A stretch of DNA of 64,000 nucleotides from Porphyra umbilicalis (Eukaryota; Rhodophyta; Bangiophyceae; Bangiales; Bangiaceae): the NCBI GenBank assembly GCA_002049455.2, contig KV918960.1:80162-144161 (forward strand). The letters are read 5' to 3'. The position numbers and the translations under genes are program-made. This document shows, piece after piece, positions 58,595-64,000 of the stretch (position 1 is the stretch's first letter; the number at the start of each line of letters is the position of its first letter). Below the pieces are notes generated by a model. That model did not search any database. It was not told where the DNA came from and was given only the letters and a program-made list of their open reading frames with translations.

Positions 58595-59257
58595 CTAGCG
58601 CCTGCTACGGTTTTTTTCTTGATTGGAGCTGTGATTCTGCGTTTGTTGAGTGAAGTGGTGTGAAGGGCCGAGGGGTGGAATGTCGGGTGCGGGGGTGGGG
58701 GGTGGGACAGTAACGGTGTCGTCACGCTCCTGGTCATGAGATGGGGCAGGTGCTGTTGGCAGTTTTTCTGACTGGAAGTTTTCTGACTCTGGAGCGGCAA
58801 CCTTTGTATGGCTCGGTTGTGGCTCTGGCGCCTGTTTTTTTCTTCTTTGTTGGTCGTGGCATGCAGGTGGAGCGTGTGCAGGTACCGTGGAGGGCCGAGG
58901 AGCGGGGACTGTCAGACGGGAGGTCGGGGGTGAGGGCTTGGGAAAGGGAGTTGAGACCACGCTGATGTTGTCACGCTCGTGCTCATGGGGGAGTGTTCGA
59001 ACCTTTTTCTGATTCTGCTGTTGCCTTGGCGCTCGTGACGGTTTTCTTCTCTTTTGGACGGCGTGCCTTTCCGATGCCCTACGAGCCGAGCAGTCTCTGT
59101 GGCTACGGTTTTCCGGTTGAGACATGCTGAGACAACCGCCGCTGATGCGCCAGCGTCCCAAAGTGGTCGTGACGCACTGGGCGGTGCACGTATCTCTTTG
59201 TGCGTATGTTTTGTGCGTATGTGCTTGTGGCGTAAGGAAGAAGAATAAACTATACAT
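58595..59257 (-). CDS. possible repetitive Pro/Ser/Lys-rich protein, unknown function
   Basis: A 220-codon minus frame with two to three diverged ~70-residue units, each with a basic Gln/Lys stretch (QQQNQKKVRT, QQRRKKQAPEP), an acidic-basic HERD/QERD motif and a Pro-rich tail (SVVSTPFPKPSPPTSRL; TVTVPPPTPAPDIPPLG). The underlying DNA is a ~215-bp degenerate tandem repeat, so openness could come from the repeat alone. No family recognised. Confidence 0.25.
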   Translation of the reverse strand: MYSLFFFLTPQAHTHKTYAQRDTCTAQCVTTTLGRWRISGGCLSMSQPENRSHRDCSARRASERHAVQKRRKPSRAPRQQQNQKKVRTLPHEHERDNISVVSTPFPKPSPPTSRLTVPAPRPSTVPAHAPPACHDQQRRKKQAPEPQPSHTKVAAPESENFQSEKLPTAPAPSHDQERDDTVTVPPPTPAPDIPPLGPSHHFTQQTQNHSSNQEKNRSRR

Positions 59258-59672
59258 GCTGTACGCGGGTCCTCACACGTTCGTATGGCATACATTGAGA
59301 GTATAGCGAAAGATACCGACTACATGCCCAGCGGGATGACCTTGGCCGACGTGCTCCGCTGCACATCCTCCATATGCACCGCCGCCAGACTTTTCCCCCT
59401 TAGCGGCAAGACGTGGAACGGACCTCTTTTGGCAGACTCTGGATCAGGCTTTTTCTCAAGGCGTCACTGGAACATCCGCCAGCGCATGCAGCCGCGTAAT
59501 AGTTTCCGGATGAACTGAACATGTGGTGGATCGTATAGATCCACTCATTTGACAGAAGCATCGAGAAGCCTTGATTTGCCTCAAATTTGAGGCCCTGTGG
59601 TGGGGTGCGGGCCGGCATAGCACTGCCCGCCGACGCGCTTGCAAAGTGGCCCGACACGCGCCGTGGTGGCGA
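59258..59672. other. no supported gene
   Basis: A 77-codon plus ORF (59285-59518) begins MAYIESIAKDTDYMPSG but has no recognisable motif. Insufficient to call. Confidence 0.3.
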
Positions 59673-59680
59673 GGCTTGGG

Positions 59681-60556
59681 TAAGGTTGCCCAACTGGTTT
59701 ATCGTAATTGGTTAAAACTGGTTTACATTGGGTAAAAATCGGACATAGCTTGCAAACTAGTTTCGGATGCAAAATATTGGTCAAACTGGTTGTTTTTTAA
59801 ATACGGGACAGTTGCGGTCACGTGACCGGAATTGTCCTAGTTCTTTAGCGTTAAGTGCGTGACGAGTCCCAACTTGATGACGCGTGCACGACCAGATCCG
59901 ACGACTCGTGTCTTCGTCTCTCACACCGGCCCCGTCGCCGGCGCTTCCCGTGCTGCGAGCCCATCATAGCTCCCGCACACAAGTCGGGCAACCACACCCC
60001 ACACGCCCGCACAGGAAAAGGACCGCCACGCACGCATCACGCCGCCGTGCGGGAAGAGTGAAGGTGCATGTACCTAGCAGCCTCGCGTAGATCTGGGAAA
60101 GAAAAGAAACAAGGAGGACCAATGCGCATGCCAAGAATACATCATGCACACAGAAGCAAAACAGAAGACCAACCGACGACAGAGCGTTCGGCGGGGGCGC
60201 GAGGAGGGAGGTAGACTTGCAACGGGCTCGTTAGGCGTGGCACCGAGAGCAACAGAGACAACGAAACAGGATAGGGTGGGGGGGGGACGAGTGTGGCGCT
60301 TGGGTCGGCGTGGCCTGGGAGAGTGGATTGCCCATGCCCGGGATGGGCCAACACGGCTGAGATTGCCGTGCGGGCTGTCCGTGCACCTGTCACCTCTTGG
60401 GTGGCTGCGACCGACTCGCTGCGGAGCCACAGACACCCAGTCTCATTTGTGGCTGGCGCTCGCCCTTGTCCAACTAACTAGTTTAAAAACTGGTTATTGG
60501 CTACCGAACACATCGGATGAACTGGTTCGGCCGCGCGAACCAATTGGGCAACCCTA
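59681..60556. mobile_element. 876-bp hAT-like non-autonomous element with 8-bp target duplication
   Basis: Ends are TAAGGTTGCCCAACTGGTT at left and the complement of TAGGGTTGCCCAATTGGTT at right. A perfect 8-bp direct repeat, GGCTTGGG, flanks it (59673-59680, 60557-60564). Subterminal ACTGGTT words occur on both sides (59687-59800, 60470-60540). An 8-bp duplication with a TAGGG-type end fits hAT. No transposase is encoded. Confidence 0.85.
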
Positions 60557-60886
60557 GGCTTGGGCAGCCGCGATGTGGGGGTGCTAGTCGTTCCCCCTCG
60601 ATGGCAAGGGGGTGCGCACACGCGGCGGGATGCGCGACGGCTCAGCCGGGGGGGGCACTACCAACACCAGGCGTCGTGGATAGGTCAAGCGGAGGGGCGG
60701 GGGGACAATCGTGAGTGTCGTGCCTGCCATGGTCTTGCCTTTTTTTCAGAACGCAACTGCACAGGCCCCACTCACTAGCCCACACATGCGCGCGTGCACG
60801 CGCCGTCGCCCCTTGCCCGAGACGCACACCGCCCGTCACAGCAGCGCGCGCGGTGCCCTGCGTCTCCCGTGGTACCACGAGGGGCT

Positions 60887-63800
60887 CTAGCCCGACGGCC
60901 GGTGCCCCGGCTCCCCCAAACACCGCGTGTTGACCCGCCGCAAGTACGAGCGGACGAGCGTGAGGAGCCCTTTCGGGGTCGTCCCTTCGTCCGTCCGTGG
61001 GAAGCGGCTGAGGATGAGTTCCGCCAAGCCGGCCGGGTCGTCAGTCTGCACCGCCACAGCCCCAGAGATGAACTCCACCTTGACCGACGCGCGCACCGAC
61101 GATGCCAACACCGCCACTGCCGGCTCCTCGAGGCCGGCGCGGGCGACCGCCACGACCGCTGCCGCCAGCGCCGCGTGGGGCAGGGTGGCCACCGCACAGC
61201 CGGGACAGCCGCCGCCCGTTGACGAGCCGGGAGGGGGGACGTCGTCCCGCGGGGACGGTGCTGACGCGCGCAGAGGCGGCCGCCGCGTATGCGCCGTATG
61301 CTGCGTGGTGGGCCGCGCAGGGTGCGCGCCCTCCCCCGGCTGGCGGACAGTGTCGGCAGGGGACATGACCGGCAAAGCCCCAGCCTCGTCGCCCGCCGCC
61401 GCCGCCACCGTTCGGGGCATCCGACACCCGACACCAGACGTTATGGAACCATTCGCCGCGAGCGCCGCCGCTGCCGCCAAAGCCAGTGGTGGACCGGCGC
61501 TGACGGGCGCCACAGGTGCGGTCCGATGGACACTGGCGATCGGCCAGCGCGGGGCTGCAGGATCTGGCGCGCTACCATCCGCTCCGCCGCTCGCGGGGAA
61601 AGGGGGCAGGGAGTTACGACGGCCGCACTCCGTTGCCAACGCCGCTGTCGCCACCGCTCCGACTGGTGCCGGGGCTAACGCCTCAGGGGCAACACCCGGG
61701 GTGGAAGTCTCCGGCACGCCCCCGTGTGCCGCCGCCGCCGCCGCTGCAGTGGACGGAGACATGCCGAGACAACACAGCGGCTGGCACATGGCGCGGGGCC
61801 CGTCCGCATGGTCCCCCGAGGGCTGGGACAGCGCCGGACCGGCGGGCGTCACGGGGGACATTGGAGTTCCCGCTGGCGACGGGCGAACTCCGACCACACG
61901 GAAGGCTGTCCGGGGAGGGCTCACTGGCAACGCCACGCCATGCCCGTCAGCGGGCGGCGGTGGCGGTAGCGGGGCGCCAGCGAAAGGGTCGACGGGCACC
62001 CACGGCGCCGCAGAGTGCGCGAAGGCGTTTGCTGTTGGCGGACCCGGTCTCGCAGGCGCCATGGTCGGCGGGAGACGCAGGGGCGGAGGAGGGAGGGACT
62101 GCTGCTCCTCCCCGCTGCTCGCCGGCGGCGGCGGTGGCCGGCTGCCGACGCTGCCCATTCCGCCGCCCGCATCGGGGGCGGGGCTGCCGGCTCTGGTTGC
62201 CGCCGCCGACCTGGGGGTGCCGCTGGCCGCCAATGCGCTGCGTGGAGCGCGCCTGCCGCCCACGTCGGCACTCGTCGCCTCGGACGATGCGGGCCCGCGG
62301 CGACGCGACCGCGAGCGCCGCCTGGCAGACGACGACGCGCCGGCCGTCGTCGCGGCGCCGCTGGGCAGCGTCGCCGGCGTCGCCGGTGCTGCCAGTGCCG
62401 CGTCTGTCCCCACCGGCTGGGGCTTGTGCCGGCGCTGCTCGGGCGCTGGGTCGCTGTTGCCGCCACTGGCAGCGGGAGCAGCGATGGCGGCGACGCGGCG
62501 CTTGACGCCCCGACCCGCCGGCGACACGGCACGCGATGGCGAGGCAGACTGGCCGACCGCGTCGGGCGAGACAACAGGGGCCACTGGGTGCACAGGGGCC
62601 CCGTTGGGCTCGACGGCCGGCACCCCCCCGCCCCCAGCGCCCCCCCCCTCCCCAGCCGTCCCTCCCATACCAGCCACCATCCACCCCCCTTCCTCCCCCC
62701 CCTCCTCCGCTTCGGCGGCGGCCGGCGCCCCCTGGTAGCCCCCCGCCGCTGCCGCCAGCAGCGCCGCCAGCTCAGTGTGCCCATTGTCCGCCGCCTCGTC
62801 CGCCGGCGTCTTTCTCGCCAAAGTCACCACGCTCGGGTCTGCCTTGGCCTGGAGGAGACGTTTGACAATGTCGGCACCGCCCCAGGACGCGGCCAGGTGT
62901 AGCGCCGTCACGCCATCGTGGCTGGCCGCCCCAACGCTCGCCCCATTCTTCAACAGTATCGCCGTGATGGGTAGCGACAGTTGCTCCGCCGCCAAATGCA
63001 GGGGCGTGTAGCCGCACGTGCTCACCGCATTGACGGGCGCGCGCGCGTTGAGGAGCGCCCCAACGGCGGCCACACACTTGTTCGTCACCGCCATGTGGAG
63101 GGCGGTGTGGTCAAAGTCGGCGGCGCGCACGTCGACGGCCGCGCCGGCATGCAGCAGGGCGGCCACCGCTTGGGCGCTGCCGCAAGCGGCCGCCGCCATG
63201 AGCGCCGTCTCATTCTCCGTCGTGACCGCGTTGACCGTGTCGGGCGCGTCGGCCACCAGCGCGGCCACGGCTGGCGCGTGGCCGCGGCGCGCCGCCCAGT
63301 AGAGGGCGGTCGCGCCGAGCTCCCCCCCAGACACCGTCGGGTCCGCGCGGGCCTTGCGCAAGCCCCGAACCGACGACCACCGCGCCGCGCGCGCCGCCAG
63401 CAGCAGCGCCGTCGTCCCGTCGACCGACCCGGCATTGACGTCCGCGCCGTGCGCGAGGAGCGCCTCCACGCAGCCCCACGGGTGGTCCCGCACCGCGACC
63501 ATGAGGGCGGTCCACCGCCCCCGCAGGCGCTCATCCACCGGCGCGCCCGCCGCGATCAGGGCCGACAGGACGGCGGGGCGATCGCTCTTGAGCGCCGCCA
63601 CCAGCACCGTATCCCGGTCGTCATTGACGGCGCGCACGTCGGGCGCGGGGTTGGCGGCGAGGAGCGCATCAACGACCGCGGGGGAGCCCCCCGCCGCGGC
63701 CAGCAGCAGCGGCGTGTTGCGCTCGTGGCCCCGCGCATTCACGTCGGCGCCCGCCGCCAGCAGCGCCGTCACGATCGCCCCCGCGTCGGGCGAGTGCCCC

Positions 63801-64000
63801 TCGGCGGCGACGCACAGGGGCGTGTGGCCGCCCTTGGTGCGCGCCTCCACCCCCGCGTCCGCGTCGAGGACGAGGCGCACGAGCGGGAGGGAGCCGCACT
63901 TGACGGCCTTGTGCAGGGGCTCCTCCCCGCGCTTGTCCCGCACCCGCACGAGGGCGGGGTGGGCGGCGAGGTCCGCCCACACCGCGTCCGCGTTGCCGAC
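60887..64000 (-). CDS. ankyrin-repeat protein with long Pro/Ala-rich linker, partial (N-terminus beyond right edge)
   Basis: Open from the right edge; the first 1000-odd residues visible end at a stop at 60887. Twelve ankyrin units (about residues 15-415; typical DGVTALHLAASWGGADIVKR and CGYTPLHLAAEQLSLPITAI) are followed by a 500-residue low-complexity linker with a basic patch (SSSARRRSRSRRRG) that may be a nuclear signal. A C-terminal block of about 95 residues (LPHAALAAAVVAVARAGLEE, VKVEFISGAVAVQTDDPAGL, ELILSRFPRTDEGTTPKGLL) looks folded but is unknown. Ankyrin units are protein-binding scaffolds; partner unknown. A 603-codon plus frame over the linker is a composition shadow. The linker segment 61964-62670 is duplicated at 23789-24494. 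Confidence 0.85.
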   Translation of the reverse strand, partial: VGNADAVWADLAAHPALVRVRDKRGEEPLHKAVKCGSLPLVRLVLDADAGVEARTKGGHTPLCVAAEGHSPDAGAIVTALLAAGADVNARGHERNTPLLLAAAGGSPAVVDALLAANPAPDVRAVNDDRDTVLVAALKSDRPAVLSALIAAGAPVDERLRGRWTALMVAVRDHPWGCVEALLAHGADVNAGSVDGTTALLLAARAARWSSVRGLRKARADPTVSGGELGATALYWAARRGHAPAVAALVADAPDTVNAVTTENETALMAAAACGSAQAVAALLHAGAAVDVRAADFDHTALHMAVTNKCVAAVGALLNARAPVNAVSTCGYTPLHLAAEQLSLPITAILLKNGASVGAASHDGVTALHLAASWGGADIVKRLLQAKADPSVVTLARKTPADEAADNGHTELAALLAAAAGGYQGAPAAAEAEEGGEEGGWMVAGMGGTAGEGGGAGGGGVPAVEPNGAPVHPVAPVVSPDAVGQSASPSRAVSPAGRGVKRRVAAIAAPAASGGNSDPAPEQRRHKPQPVGTDAALAAPATPATLPSGAATTAGASSSARRRSRSRRRGPASSEATSADVGGRRAPRSALAASGTPRSAAATRAGSPAPDAGGGMGSVGSRPPPPPASSGEEQQSLPPPPLRLPPTMAPARPGPPTANAFAHSAAPWVPVDPFAGAPLPPPPPADGHGVALPVSPPRTAFRVVGVRPSPAGTPMSPVTPAGPALSQPSGDHADGPRAMCQPLCCLGMSPSTAAAAAAAHGGVPETSTPGVAPEALAPAPVGAVATAALATECGRRNSLPPFPASGGADGSAPDPAAPRWPIASVHRTAPVAPVSAGPPLALAAAAALAANGSITSGVGCRMPRTVAAAAGDEAGALPVMSPADTVRQPGEGAHPARPTTQHTAHTRRPPLRASAPSPRDDVPPPGSSTGGGCPGCAVATLPHAALAAAVVAVARAGLEEPAVAVLASSVRASVKVEFISGAVAVQTDDPAGLAELILSRFPRTDEGTTPKGLLTLVRSYLRRVNTRCLGEPGHRPSG

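Noticed and set aside
60927-62738. 603-codon plus-strand ORF
   Set aside because: It lies opposite the low-complexity linker of the ankyrin gene. GC-rich composition keeps both strands open, and only the minus strand connects to recognisable ankyrin units.

Overview
The window looks like nuclear DNA of a GC-rich unicellular eukaryote. Spliceosomal introns are visible (for example 36885-37059), and it carries eukaryote-only transposon classes: PIF/Harbinger, Copia, Gypsy, KDZ, and hAT- and Mutator-like miniature elements. It also has an NB-ARC/TPR receptor and an ankyrin protein. An alga or another GC-rich protist fits, but nothing seen fixes the lineage. No rRNA, tRNA, CRISPR array or bacterial-type operon was recognised.

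Layout. 1-22.3 kb is a nest of mobile elements: a PIF/Harbinger transposase (minus strand) running off the left edge; a Copia fossil (3487-7786) inserted in a GC-rich coding-like minisatellite with a 5-bp target duplication; Gypsy pieces in opposite orientations (10614-11717 and 12781-16258) with a solo Copia LTR between them; a second, minus-strand Copia fossil (16655-20161); and a decayed ORF of an uncharacterised transposon (20369-22325). At 23.7-24.6 kb a 706-bp copy of the ankyrin gene at 62 kb lies between short inverted CCCTAYGG borders.

25340-39910 is the most striking block. About 39-bp inverted repeats bracket 14.6 kb that carries an unrecognised 752-aa ORF, a Pif1-family helicase, a KDZ-type transposase fused to a Ulp1-like SUMO protease, and a 3.5-copy, ~184-bp repeat array upstream of the transposase. 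It reads as one large DNA transposon.

40364-53307 is bracketed by a second pair of inverted terminal modules (~110 bp). Inside lies a large minus-strand NLR-like gene (a probable four-helix bundle, NB-ARC, 12 TPR-like units) whose frame is crossed by two UAG codons. Two miniature elements and GC-rich low-complexity DNA follow.

53.4-60.6 kb is repeat-rich: minisatellites, inverted-repeat elements at 55259-56921 and 56945-57685 (the latter with 9-bp flanking direct repeats), and a hAT-like element at 59681-60556 with an 8-bp target duplication. From 60887 to the right edge is the minus-strand ankyrin-repeat gene, cut by the window end. It is the parent of the captured copy at 23.8 kb.

Most genes therefore serve mobile elements. 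The likely host genes are the NLR-like and ankyrin genes, and both lie near, or have been sampled by, transposon termini.
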